Both the position numbers and the translations under genes were made by a program. A stretch of 44,410 nt of DNA from Segatella hominis (GTDB taxonomy: Bacteria > Bacteroidota > Bacteroidia > Bacteroidales > Bacteroidaceae): positions 1 through 44,410 of the forward strand of contig NZ_SGVY01000031.1 in assembly GCF_004535825.1 (NCBI RefSeq), in the 5' to 3' direction. Below the pieces are notes generated by a model, which had not been told where the DNA came from, did no database searches, and saw only the letters and a list, made by a program, of their open reading frames with translations. This document shows, piece after piece, positions 16,651 to 25,397 of this stretch (within the stretch, counting starts at the first letter, position 1; each line of letters starts with the position of its first letter).

Positions 16651-18155
16651 AGACGGCTATCATCATAGGAGGAGGTTTGGGAGGACTGTTTACTGGAGCC
16701 ATCCTTGCCAAGGAAGGCTTACGGGTTACTGTGCTCGAAAAGAACGCTACGGCTGGTGGTGGGCTCCAGAGTTTCCATCGCTTTGGTGAATCCTTTGATA
16801 CAGGAATGCACGTCATAGGCGGAATGCAACCTGGCGGAAACATCTACCGTATCTGCGAATACTTGGGCATCCTGGACCAGGTGAAAATCAAAGATGTAGA
16901 TGCAGACTGTACAGACTGCCTTTACTTTGCAGAAGACCAGCAGACCTATCAGCTCCAAAAAGGAAAAGAAGGTTTCATCAACTCATTATCTGCTTATTTC
17001 CCGGAAGAACGGGAAAATCTGCAACGCTATGTAGATGCCGTATTTGCCATTAGCGACTCCATCGACCTCTTTCATCTCCGTCCTACGACCGATTTCCTTC
17101 AGGTTCATACCGATGTTTTTCTGATGGCAGCAGATGCTTTTGTAGCAAAATACATCCAGAATCCCAAACTCCGGAGCATCGTTTCCTACATGAACCCGCT
17201 TTATGGAGGCCGACAGGACGAGACTCCAGCCTTTGTCCACGCCATCATCTCCACTCTCTACATCCAAGGCACCAGCCGGTTTGTGGGAGGAAGTCAACAT
17301 TTTGCCCAACTGCTTGTTTCTGTAATCGAACAGGCAGGAGGAAAGGTGCTCACCCATACAGAAGTAGAATGGGTGGAAGTCAACAACCGTCATGTGGAGT
17401 ACGTAAGAACCCGGCAAGGAGAAATTTTTCAGGGCGACTACTTCATCTCAGCCATTCACCCTTGCACCCTCTTGAAACGGATGCCCGAAAAAGCTTTCCC
17501 CAAGGCTTATAGAGAGCGCCTGAATCAGATTCCAAATTCCTATTCAGCGTTTTCCGTCTATATCAAACTGAAGCCCGACTGCTTCCCATACATCAATCAT
17601 TCGGAATATTACATGACCCGATACGATGAAATATGGAAATTCGGCGAGCAGCACGACACCTGGCCTTTAGGCTTCCTGTTGATGACTCCGCCAGACGAAA
17701 ACCAGGGCAAATACAGTTCAAAAGTCCTCATCACCGCACCTATGCTCTATGATGAAGTGAAGAAATGGGAACAGACCACCGTGGGGCATCGGGGCGAGGA
17801 ATACGAAACTTGGAAAGCCCAGAAAGCGCAACAGCTCCTCTCTCATGTCGAGGAAATTCATCCCGGGTTCGGAGAATGTATCGACAGAACCATCACAGCT
17901 TCCCCGTTGACCATTCGCGACTTTTATGGAGTGAAAGACGGAGCAATGAGCGGATTCAGCAAGGACTACAAAAACATCGCATTATCGCAGGTCCCCGTGG
18001 TTACCAAGGTAGATAACCTGTTGCTGACAGGTCAGAACAACAACCTTCATGGTTTCTGCGGCGTTCCCCTGACGGCAATCAATACCGCCGAGGCTATTTT
18101 AGGAAGAAATTCCATACTCCATAAAATAAATGAAATCGGAAAGAATGAGAATTAA
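16647..18155 (+). CDS. FAD-dependent oxidoreductase, phytoene desaturase/retinol saturase-like (2)
   Basis: 502 residues, the paralogue of the gene just upstream: IIIGGGLGGLFTG at 5-17, TAGGGLQSFHRFGESFDTGMHV and C-terminal LLTGQNNNLHGFCG occupy the same positions. The pair shares the domain order throughout, including a WPLGFL/WPKGFLY segment, so a tandem duplication followed by divergence is likely. Two adjacent CrtI-like enzymes may act as a heterodimer or on two positions of the chain. Confidence 0.85.
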   Translation: MKTAIIIGGGLGGLFTGAILAKEGLRVTVLEKNATAGGGLQSFHRFGESFDTGMHVIGGMQPGGNIYRICEYLGILDQVKIKDVDADCTDCLYFAEDQQTYQLQKGKEGFINSLSAYFPEERENLQRYVDAVFAISDSIDLFHLRPTTDFLQVHTDVFLMAADAFVAKYIQNPKLRSIVSYMNPLYGGRQDETPAFVHAIISTLYIQGTSRFVGGSQHFAQLLVSVIEQAGGKVLTHTEVEWVEVNNRHVEYVRTRQGEIFQGDYFISAIHPCTLLKRMPEKAFPKAYRERLNQIPNSYSAFSVYIKLKPDCFPYINHSEYYMTRYDEIWKFGEQHDTWPLGFLLMTPPDENQGKYSSKVLITAPMLYDEVKKWEQTTVGHRGEEYETWKAQKAQQLLSHVEEIHPGFGECIDRTITASPLTIRDFYGVKDGAMSGFSKDYKNIALSQVPVVTKVDNLLLTGQNNNLHGFCGVPLTAINTAEAILGRNSILHKINEIGKNEN

Positions 18156-19011
18156 ACCGATGAAGCAAAGACTGATGATCATAATAGGGTTCGTCCTCCT
18201 ATGTCTCCAGATACTGAAGGCACAGGAGAAAGTCAACATCTGGCAAGGCACAGCATGCAGAAAGAATGTGGAAATGACTGCATATCTGGCAAAAGGTGGC
18301 AGCAAGATGGCTGTCATCGTATGTCCTGGTGGAAGTTACCTCTGGCACGATATGAATGGCGAAGGACACGAAGTGGGCAAATGGTTGCAGAACAACGGAA
18401 TCTCTGCATTCGTGCTCCATTACCGTACTGCCGGGTTCATGGCCTTCTTCCTGCATTACCGCCATCTATTCAGAGGAGTCCGATACCCTGATGCATTGGA
18501 CGACCTGACCCAAGCCACCTTATATATTAAGGAACACGCAAGGGAATACGGAGTCTGCTCCGACAGCATTGGAGCGATGGGCTTTTCTGCAGGCGGTCAT
18601 CTTGTACTGTCGGGAGTTACCCTGCGTAAACTTCCCCTGATGTTTGTTGCCCCCATCTATCCGGTCGTCACCATGAACGGAAAATACGTTCACAAGCGGT
18701 CGCGCAGAGCCTTGTTGGGCGACAACCGCAAAAACAGCAGACTGCTTCGAGACTCCCTGTCTATTGAGCATCATATTTCAGCCAGTTGTCCACCCGTGTT
18801 TCTGGTAAACTGCAAGGATGATCCTATCGTAAAATACCAGAACTCAGAATTGCTCGATTCCGCCCTGACTGTCCATCACATTCCCCATCAATACATCCAA
18901 TACAAAACGGGAGGACATGGATTTGGAGCCTCCGACACAAAGGGTTCGCCCGAATGTCGGCAATGGAAGAAAGAGTTTTTAGTTTGGATCAGAAAACTTC
19001 AGAACCAATAA
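18130..19011 (+). CDS. Exported alpha/beta hydrolase (esterase-like)
   Basis: An acetyl-esterase/BD-FAE type hydrolase: VCPGGSYLWHD oxyanion region, nucleophile elbow GFSAGGH, acid residue in NCKDDPIV and His in TGGHGFG. A signal peptide (MIIIGFVLLCLQILKA, cut before QEK) places it in the periplasm. The longest frame starts at 18130 and overlaps the oxidoreductase by 26 bp; ATG codons at 18145 and 18160 give equally good signal peptides. It may remove an ester group during anchoring or export. Confidence 0.8.
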   Translation: MKSERMRIKPMKQRLMIIIGFVLLCLQILKAQEKVNIWQGTACRKNVEMTAYLAKGGSKMAVIVCPGGSYLWHDMNGEGHEVGKWLQNNGISAFVLHYRTAGFMAFFLHYRHLFRGVRYPDALDDLTQATLYIKEHAREYGVCSDSIGAMGFSAGGHLVLSGVTLRKLPLMFVAPIYPVVTMNGKYVHKRSRRALLGDNRKNSRLLRDSLSIEHHISASCPPVFLVNCKDDPIVKYQNSELLDSALTVHHIPHQYIQYKTGGHGFGASDTKGSPECRQWKKEFLVWIRKLQNQ

Positions 19012-19035
19012 TTACAGCATTAGACTTTTCCTGAT

Positions 19036-19080
19036 TCAAGGATTCCAAGAATGAAAAAATCAAGGATTCCAAGAATGAAA
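19036..19080 (+). repeat. 21-bp direct repeat, 24-bp period, in an intergenic gap
   Basis: TCAAGGATTCCAAGAATGAAA is present at 19036-19056 and again at 19060-19080, with a third partial copy (GATTCCAA) just before the start at 19100. Each copy contains AATGA. Confidence 0.8.
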
Positions 19081-19099
19081 GAACAAAAAAGATTCCAAT

Positions 19100-20224
19100 A
19101 TGAACATAACAGATTTTGACGATATTCGCCCATACAATCCCGATGAATTTCTTGAGGCCATGCAGCGCATCGCCCACAGTTCATCGTTTCCGATTCTTTC
19201 TGCATACGTCTATCCGGAAGAATCGGTCAAGGAAATCCGTCAACGCATAGCCAACTACCAGACGGTTAGGGAATTTCAACAGGACACGATGAGTAAAGTC
19301 AACCAGCAGGTGATAGAAAACAGCATCACGGAATTTTCCTGCTCAGGACTCGACAAGCTGAGTCCTGAAGGGCATTATCTCTATGTTTCCAACCACCGTG
19401 ACATCATGTTAGACTCCAGTCTTCTCCAATATTTCCTGCTCAATCACGGCTTCGACACCACAGAGATTACCTTTGGTGCCAATCTGATGTCCAACCAGTT
19501 GATTATCGATATTGGCAAATGCAACAAGATGTTTAAGGTAGAACGCCCGGGCGGAAGTCTGAAGGAATTCTATCGCAGTTCCAGACACCTGTCCGATTAC
19601 ATCCGCTTCGTGATTCAGGAGAAAGGACAGTCCATCTGGATAGCCCAGCGCAACGGCAGGACCAAGGATGGAAACGACACGACAGACCAGGGCATCATCA
19701 AGATGTTCTGCATGTCTTGCCCGGATGATAAAATCAAGGCAATAGACCAGTTGCACATCGTACCTGTAGCCGTTTCCTACGAATGGGAATCATGCGATAT
19801 TCTGAAAACGCTCGAACTCTACGAAAGCCAGTTTGCCAAATACACCAAAAAACCGGGCGAAGACCTGAACAGTATTCTGACAGGAATCTCCCAACCCAAA
19901 GGTAGGGTGCACATAGAAATCTGCGAACCGATTTCCCGCATGGAACTGATGAAACTGGAACAGCTTACGAGCAACGAATATCACAAGGCAGTAGCCCGTC
20001 TGCTGGACGAGCGCATCAACAAGGCCTATCGCCTGTATCCCAACAATTACATCGCTTACGACCTGCGGTACGGCACCAGAAAATACCAGGATTTCTATAC
20101 CCCGCAACAGAAGGAAGAATTCTTGGCACACGTCAGAGAATTGGAACATTATGATACTTGCGACATCGAAATGCTGAAAGATATTTATTTAGGCATTTAT
20201 GCCAACCCTGTAAACAACAAGTAA
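19100..20224 (+). CDS. PlsC/PlsB-like acyltransferase
   Basis: 374 residues. LYVSNHRDIMLDSSLL resembles the acyltransferase motif I, though the Asp lies six residues after His (HX5D) instead of the usual HX4D; AQRNGRTKDGND corresponds to the glycerol-phosphate binding motif and VPVAVSYEWES to motif IV. No signal peptide or clear membrane span, so probably cytosolic or peripheral. Likely part of building the lipid anchor for the polyene. A related stand-alone glycerophosphate acyltransferase family exists in Bacteroidetes, so a general lipid role cannot be excluded. Confidence 0.75.
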   Translation: MNITDFDDIRPYNPDEFLEAMQRIAHSSSFPILSAYVYPEESVKEIRQRIANYQTVREFQQDTMSKVNQQVIENSITEFSCSGLDKLSPEGHYLYVSNHRDIMLDSSLLQYFLLNHGFDTTEITFGANLMSNQLIIDIGKCNKMFKVERPGGSLKEFYRSSRHLSDYIRFVIQEKGQSIWIAQRNGRTKDGNDTTDQGIIKMFCMSCPDDKIKAIDQLHIVPVAVSYEWESCDILKTLELYESQFAKYTKKPGEDLNSILTGISQPKGRVHIEICEPISRMELMKLEQLTSNEYHKAVARLLDERINKAYRLYPNNYIAYDLRYGTRKYQDFYTPQQKEEFLAHVRELEHYDTCDIEMLKDIYLGIYANPVNNK

Positions 20225-20296
20225 GCAGAAGTAGAAGAAACAATAAGTAAGAAGCAGAAAAAAGTAAGAAGCAAGAAGAAAATAAGAAGTAAGAAA

Positions 20297-23107
20297 ATGA
20301 CAGAACTGATTCTGAAAATATACGATTATCTCAAGACGCATCGGATGAGCGGCATCTGCTCATCCGTGGCAATCACGCTCATACTTCTCCTTGCAGTTAC
20401 CAGACTGAACTACAAGGAAGATATTGCCGACTTTCTTCCGATAGATAGCGAGCACCAGAATGCCATGAAGGTCTATCAGAACATTTCGGGAGCCAGCAAG
20501 ATTTTCGCCATCTTCCAATACAGGAATGCTGCGCAGTCTGATGATCCGGAAATACTGACCCATACCATCGACGCTTTCGTAGAGAATGTGGAGAAAACAG
20601 ACTCTGCCCACGTCATCAGAAATCTGATGGCGCAAGTGGATTTGGAAAAGATGAACCAGATAACAGATTTCGTCTATCAGAACATTCCTTATTTCCTGAC
20701 AGATGCAGACTATCGGAGAATGGACAGTCTGCTCAGTCAGCCCGATTACATTCCCCACCAGCTGAAAGCAGACAAACAAATGCTCCTCTTCCCTACCGGC
20801 GGCATTCTGTCTGACAATATTCAGCGCGACCCGCTGAACCTCTTCACTCCCATCCTGCAGAAATTGCAGCATTCCGAATCCAGTCTGAAATATGAAATGT
20901 ACGATGGCTATATCTTCTCTCCCGACATGAAGAAGGCCATTGTGATGATGGATTCTCCCTTCGGGGCAAGTGAGACAGAAAACAATGCCCGCCTTACCCA
21001 AATGCTAAAAGACTGTGCCCGGGAAGCCAGCCAGTCGCAGCCGAATATAGAAATCCACATCATAGGCGGACCCGTTATTGCCGTCACCAATGCCCATCAG
21101 ATCAAAACCGACAGCATTCTGTCTGTAAGTATTGCCGTTGTACTGATCCTTGCCCTGCTCTTCTTCTCCTTCAGAAGCAGGAGAAACCTTTTGCTCATAG
21201 CCCTTTCCATCGGATGGGGCTGGCTCTTTGCCATCGGCGGGTTAGCTCTCTTCCACAATCAGGTTTCGGTCATCGTCATCGGCATTTCATCTATCATCTT
21301 GGGTATTGCAGTCAACTACCCTCTTCATTTCATCGCCCACCTTTCTCATACACCCGACAAGCGGAAGGCGCTGAAAGAAATCGTCATGCCGCTCCTGGTG
21401 GGCAACGTGACTACGGTAGGTGCTTTCCTGGCATTAGTTCCACTCAAATCCGTGGCCTTAAGAGACCTGGGACTGTTCAGTTCTCTCCTGCTCGTCGGCA
21501 CCATCGTATTCGTGCTCATCTATCTTCCCCATCTGTCTAAGACAACAGGGGAGGCAAAGCATACATTCCTTGACAAGTGGAGCAACATCTCGCTCGAAAA
21601 GAAACCGGTCTTCGTTACCATTGTGCTCATCCTGACCATCATCTTCGGATATTTCAGTCTGCAGACGGAGTTTGACACCAACATGGCACACATTAATTAT
21701 ATGACTCCGGAACAGAAGGCAGACATGGAATATTTCGCCAAAATGATGAAACAGGAAGACGGAATCCAGAAAGTATATGCCCTGTCTTCCGACTCCACTT
21801 TGGACGGAGCACTCGACAAAAGCCTCTCCTTGCAGGGAACTCTGCAGAAACTTTCCGACCAGAAGACTATACAGGACTACTCCTCCTGCAACCAGTTTAT
21901 CACATCGAAGAAAGAACAGGCACGGCGCCTGCAACTCTGGCAGAAATTCCTCGATAAACACCAGTATCTCCTCACTTCCGGCATCAAACCTTATATGACA
22001 GAAGAAGGATTTGCCGATGGTTGTTTCGCAGATTTCGAGCGCATACTCCACCAGGATTACCAGCCGCAGGACATTCAGCATTTCAAACCTCTGCTGCAAT
22101 CCGCATTTGCCTCCAACATCAGTACCGACAGTCTCAACGGCAAATACCACGTCATCAACATCCTCTCTGCCAAAGAAAAGGATGTAGAGAAGGTGGAGGA
22201 TTGTCTGCAAACACAACATTGCTTCAGTTTTGATGTGAAGAGCATGAACAGCGCCATCGCCAACCATCTGTCAGACGATTTCAACTACATCGGATTTGCC
22301 TGCGGATTCATCGTATTCTTCTTCCTCTGGTTGTCTATGGGAAGTATCGAGTTAGCAGTCCTCTCGTTCATCCCGATGGCTATCAGTTGGCTGTGGATAT
22401 TGGGACTGATGGCCATCTTCCACATGCAGTTCAACATCGTGAACATCATCCTCGCCACCTTCATCTTCGGTCAGGGCGACGACTACACCATCTTCATGAC
22501 AGAGGGAGCCATGTACGAATATGCTTACCGGCGCAAGATGCTTGCCTCCTACAAGCATTCCATCATCATTTCAGCCCTCATCATGTTTATCGGCATCGGC
22601 ACGCTGATAGTAGCCCGCCATCCGGCACTCCGCTCATTGGCAGAAGTCACCATCGCAGGCATGTTCTCCGTGGTTCTGATGGCCTATATTTTCCCGCCGC
22701 TTATCTTCAACTGGCTGGTGAAGCACAAGGGAGAATACCGGGTTCGTCCCCTTTCCTTACAGATGCTTTTCCGCCGCAGGAAAGAGGGAGTTGCCTATTA
22801 TCACGACCTGGTTCTCGACCGCTACCGCTACAAGGGTGTGGAAGTTTTCAGCACCGTCAAGCGAAATCTCAGGCGCAACCATGATTATCAGGCGTGGATG
22901 AAGCAGCAGGATACTTCCCAACCAGTCATCATCCCGTCTGCCGGCTATGGAGAGAAAGTGCTCCTCTTTGCCCTGCTCCACCCGGAAACAAAAGTGATTG
23001 CCGTAGAAGCAGATCCTGACAAATGCAGACTGATGAAATTCAGCATGGAAGGGATTGTTGAAAATGTAGAAATCATCAACCAAGCTGAAATCAGCCGTCA
23101 AATGTGA
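20297..23107 (+). CDS. MMPL/RND-family exporter with C-terminal methyltransferase-like tail
   Basis: 936 residues. The two-fold repeated RND layout is clear: a helix at 20-36, periplasmic loop to about 275, five helices to 415, another helix near 435-450, second loop to about 660, then helices to about 805. HLNYMTPEQKADMEYF and the FGQGDDYTIFMTEG segment in the second membrane block are MMPL features. It would export the polyene or its lipid conjugate across the inner membrane. After the last helix about 120 residues follow, including PSAGYGEKVLLFALLHPETK and VIAVEADPDKCRLMK, which read like the SAM-binding half of a class I methyltransferase. Confidence 0.85.
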   Translation: MTELILKIYDYLKTHRMSGICSSVAITLILLLAVTRLNYKEDIADFLPIDSEHQNAMKVYQNISGASKIFAIFQYRNAAQSDDPEILTHTIDAFVENVEKTDSAHVIRNLMAQVDLEKMNQITDFVYQNIPYFLTDADYRRMDSLLSQPDYIPHQLKADKQMLLFPTGGILSDNIQRDPLNLFTPILQKLQHSESSLKYEMYDGYIFSPDMKKAIVMMDSPFGASETENNARLTQMLKDCAREASQSQPNIEIHIIGGPVIAVTNAHQIKTDSILSVSIAVVLILALLFFSFRSRRNLLLIALSIGWGWLFAIGGLALFHNQVSVIVIGISSIILGIAVNYPLHFIAHLSHTPDKRKALKEIVMPLLVGNVTTVGAFLALVPLKSVALRDLGLFSSLLLVGTIVFVLIYLPHLSKTTGEAKHTFLDKWSNISLEKKPVFVTIVLILTIIFGYFSLQTEFDTNMAHINYMTPEQKADMEYFAKMMKQEDGIQKVYALSSDSTLDGALDKSLSLQGTLQKLSDQKTIQDYSSCNQFITSKKEQARRLQLWQKFLDKHQYLLTSGIKPYMTEEGFADGCFADFERILHQDYQPQDIQHFKPLLQSAFASNISTDSLNGKYHVINILSAKEKDVEKVEDCLQTQHCFSFDVKSMNSAIANHLSDDFNYIGFACGFIVFFFLWLSMGSIELAVLSFIPMAISWLWILGLMAIFHMQFNIVNIILATFIFGQGDDYTIFMTEGAMYEYAYRRKMLASYKHSIIISALIMFIGIGTLIVARHPALRSLAEVTIAGMFSVVLMAYIFPPLIFNWLVKHKGEYRVRPLSLQMLFRRRKEGVAYYHDLVLDRYRYKGVEVFSTVKRNLRRNHDYQAWMKQQDTSQPVIIPSAGYGEKVLLFALLHPETKVIAVEADPDKCRLMKFSMEGIVENVEIINQAEISRQM

Positions 23108-23172
23108 TTATAAATAAGAATCAAGATCTCATGAATAAGATTTAAGATGAACTAAAATCAATATGTATAAAA

Positions 23173-23412
23173 ATGAAAATCAATATGAAAGAGAATATTA
23201 GAAAAATCCTGGAAGAAGCCCTACCACTGGTAGATTTAGATTCAGATTTCCTGTTCAATGAACTGGATTCCTTAGGCATTACCACCATCCTGATGCTCCT
23301 TTCAGACGAATACCAGATAAAACTGGAATCATCAGACGTAACACCTCGGAATTTCCGCAACTTAGACAGCCTTGTGGCAATGGTAGAAAAGAAAAAACAG
23401 GCAGGCGTATGA
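23173..23412 (+). CDS. Acyl carrier protein 3, atypical
   Basis: 79 residues with FNELDSLGITTILMLL, Ser33 as the phosphopantetheine site. The helices and the second conserved region match ACPs, but the sequence differs clearly from ACP 1 and ACP 2. It overlaps the ligase gene by 4 bp, so it is probably the carrier loaded by that ligase with the starter acid. The purine-rich start region offers two in-frame ATGs (23173 and 23188). Confidence 0.85.
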   Translation: MKINMKENIRKILEEALPLVDLDSDFLFNELDSLGITTILMLLSDEYQIKLESSDVTPRNFRNLDSLVAMVEKKKQAGV

Positions 23413-24761
23413 AGACATCAGAGGACTATATGCTGACATCAGAGAATCATCTGTTGACTTTAGAGGACTATCTGGAGAAAGACGCAGCATTATTTCCCGA
23501 CAAGGTGGCAATCATCTGTGGAGAAGAATCATGCACTTACCGGCAACTGTGGAACCGTGTAACCGATACAGCCGATTCGTTTCATAGCAAGGGACAGGCG
23601 ATTCCTTTCGTTGCTTCCCCTACGATAGAATGCCTCGTAACATATTTTGCCATTCATCGCTCAGGAAACGTGGCAGTTCCGCTGGAACAGGAATCGCATT
23701 TTTCTGAAGAAATGAACAAGACAGAAGAAGCCTCCATTCCAGCAGGAGTAGCCGACATACTTTTCACGACAGGCACAACCGGCAAGTCGAAGGGAGCGAT
23801 GATTTCCCATTCCACCATCATCGCCAATGCTGAAAATCTGATAGAAGCACAAGGCTTTCATCACGACCTGACCTTCATCATCAATGGTCCTCTCAGCCAC
23901 ATCGGAAGTCTCTCCAAGGTCTATCCCATCATCCTCGTAGGCGGCACCCTACACATCATCGACGGAATGAAAGACATCAACCGTTTCTTTCAGGCAATGG
24001 ATTCCCCTACTGAAGGAAAGTTTGCCACATTCCTGGTTCCGGCAAGCATCCGGATGCTGTTGACATTTGCTTCCGACCGCCTTGCCCTGTATGCAGATAG
24101 AATAGAATTCATCGAAACAGGCGCTGCTCCTATCTCTCAGAATGATATGGAGAAACTTTGCTTTATCCTGCCCCAGAGCCGCCTTTACAATACGTATGCT
24201 TCCACCGAGACGGGCATCATCTCCACCTATGATTTCCAGCACGGCGAATGCCTGGTTGGTTGTGTAGGCAAACCGATGAAGCATGCAGGTTTCATCATCG
24301 GCGAAGACGGGAAAATCGCCTGCACAGGGAAAACGCTCATGAGCGGTTATTATGGTGATGAACTCCTGACCCACTCTATCATGAAAGAAGGAGTCCTCTA
24401 CACCTCCGACCGGGGAACAGTTGACGAACAAGGGCGTTTGCGGCTCAAGGGACGGGATGGCGACATCATCAATGTGGGCGGTTATAAGGTAGCGCCAGAT
24501 GAAGTAGAAGATGCAGCCCTCAGCCTTCCGTTTATCAAGGACTGCATCTGCATTCCTGCCAACCATCGGGTTTTGGGCACCATTCTGAAACTATTAGTTG
24601 TGCTCGACGGGGATCATCCGTTCAACAAACGGGAGATAGCCTTAGCACTTCGCGACAAGCTCGAACCCTATAAAATCCCTACCCAATATGAGCAAGTAGA
24701 AAGCATCCAGCGCACCTTCAACGGGAAAACAAACCGGAAGGCATATCTTTCAGAAAAGTAG
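23409..24761 (+). CDS. Acyl-activating enzyme (ANL superfamily ligase)
   Basis: 450 residues, somewhat shorter than typical acyl-CoA ligases. The P-loop TTGTTGKSKG is at 120-129, YNTYASTETG is the A5 motif, TSDRGTVDEQGRLRLKGRDGD covers A7-A8, and FNGKTNRKAYL carries the C-terminal catalytic Lys. Adenylation of a carboxylic acid and transfer to ACP 3 is the likely reaction. ApeH activates 4-hydroxybenzoate or a cinnamate in APE synthesis; the substrate here is unknown since no gene in the window makes an aryl acid. Last gene of the operon; no clear terminator follows. Confidence 0.9.
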   Translation: MKTSEDYMLTSENHLLTLEDYLEKDAALFPDKVAIICGEESCTYRQLWNRVTDTADSFHSKGQAIPFVASPTIECLVTYFAIHRSGNVAVPLEQESHFSEEMNKTEEASIPAGVADILFTTGTTGKSKGAMISHSTIIANAENLIEAQGFHHDLTFIINGPLSHIGSLSKVYPIILVGGTLHIIDGMKDINRFFQAMDSPTEGKFATFLVPASIRMLLTFASDRLALYADRIEFIETGAAPISQNDMEKLCFILPQSRLYNTYASTETGIISTYDFQHGECLVGCVGKPMKHAGFIIGEDGKIACTGKTLMSGYYGDELLTHSIMKEGVLYTSDRGTVDEQGRLRLKGRDGDIINVGGYKVAPDEVEDAALSLPFIKDCICIPANHRVLGTILKLLVVLDGDHPFNKREIALALRDKLEPYKIPTQYEQVESIQRTFNGKTNRKAYLSEK

Positions 24762-24822
24762 GTATGACTGCTCGTCAAATCATAAAAAAGCAATTAAAGT
24801 CGTAAAAAAATAGACAATTCGC

Positions 24823-24853
24823 TTGGTGTTCTCAAAAAAATACATTAATTTTG
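24823..24853 (+). promoter_or_regulatory. Promoter of the 63-aa protein gene
   Basis: TTGG at 24823-24826, a 19-bp spacer and TAATTTTG at 24846-24853 fit the Bacteroidetes consensus. It separates the small gene from the polyketide operon. Confidence 0.55.
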
Positions 24854-24891
24854 CCACCATAAAATATAACATAACCAATTATTATTAGACT

Positions 24892-25083
24892 ATGATGACA
24901 ATCGAAGAATACAGAGCAGCCATCTTTCAAGCACTGCTCGATGCAAAGAACGAGGACGGGACTCAGCTTCTCAGCGAAAAGGAAGCCAGAGAGGCCCTCA
25001 ACGGCTTTACCGACGATGAGTTGCAAGATGGAATCCTATGGAATTCACCGGAGGATGTGGCTAACATCATATTGGAAGGATAA
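24892..25083 (+). CDS. Small acidic protein of unknown function (63 aa)
   Basis: The product is acidic and mostly helical, with no signal peptide or membrane segment (IEEYRAAIFQALLDAKNEDG, then SEKEAREALNGFTDDEL). It has its own promoter and is followed by a perfect hairpin terminator, so it is probably a real monocistronic gene. The start may be 24892 or 24895 (two consecutive ATGs). I do not recognise the family. Confidence 0.65.
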   Translation: MMTIEEYRAAIFQALLDAKNEDGTQLLSEKEAREALNGFTDDELQDGILWNSPEDVANIILEG

Positions 25084-25105
25084 GAATACTTCAAAATATT
25101 CAGTC

Positions 25106-25147
25106 AAGAAGCGTATCATGGAATTCATGATACGCTTCTTTCATTTT
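25106..25147 (+). terminator. Rho-independent terminator
   Basis: A perfect 15-bp stem (25106-25120 with 25126-25140, loop GAATT) is followed by TCATTTTAT. It ends the 63-aa gene. The remaining stretch up to the argS promoter (25148-25256) shows nothing else. Confidence 0.8.
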
Positions 25148-25256
25148 ATACGCTTTATTTTAATAGCTGCAAACGCAATAGAATTGTAGAAAGAAACGTC
25201 CTATTTTCCATTTCCTTTAAAAATGAAATAAAAAAATATATAATGCGCAACATTTC

Positions 25257-25288
25257 TTTGCGTAATTCAATAATTATTTGTAAATTTG
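25257..25288 (+). promoter_or_regulatory. argS promoter
   Basis: TTTG at 25257-25260, a 20-bp spacer and TAAATTTG at 25281-25288: a near-perfect Bacteroidetes promoter 109 bp before the argS start. Confidence 0.75.
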
Positions 25289-25310
25289 CAGCCGCTAAGT
25301 CAAAATTATG

Positions 25311-25349
25311 CTCCATTCGGAGCGATTTGCCCCTCGGATGAGGGCTTTT
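25311..25349 (+). promoter_or_regulatory. Structured argS leader, possible attenuator
   Basis: Two short hairpins lie in the leader: CTCC/GGAG (25311-25322) and CCCTC-GGAT-GAGGG (25331-25344), the second followed by CTTTT. The second looks like a small intrinsic terminator between promoter and start codon, suggesting attenuation of argS. No leader peptide with Arg codons is evident. Confidence 0.35.
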
Positions 25350-25397
25350 GATCAGGCATAGAAAAATATTACCGGTAAAAAAGATACATTTAAGATA

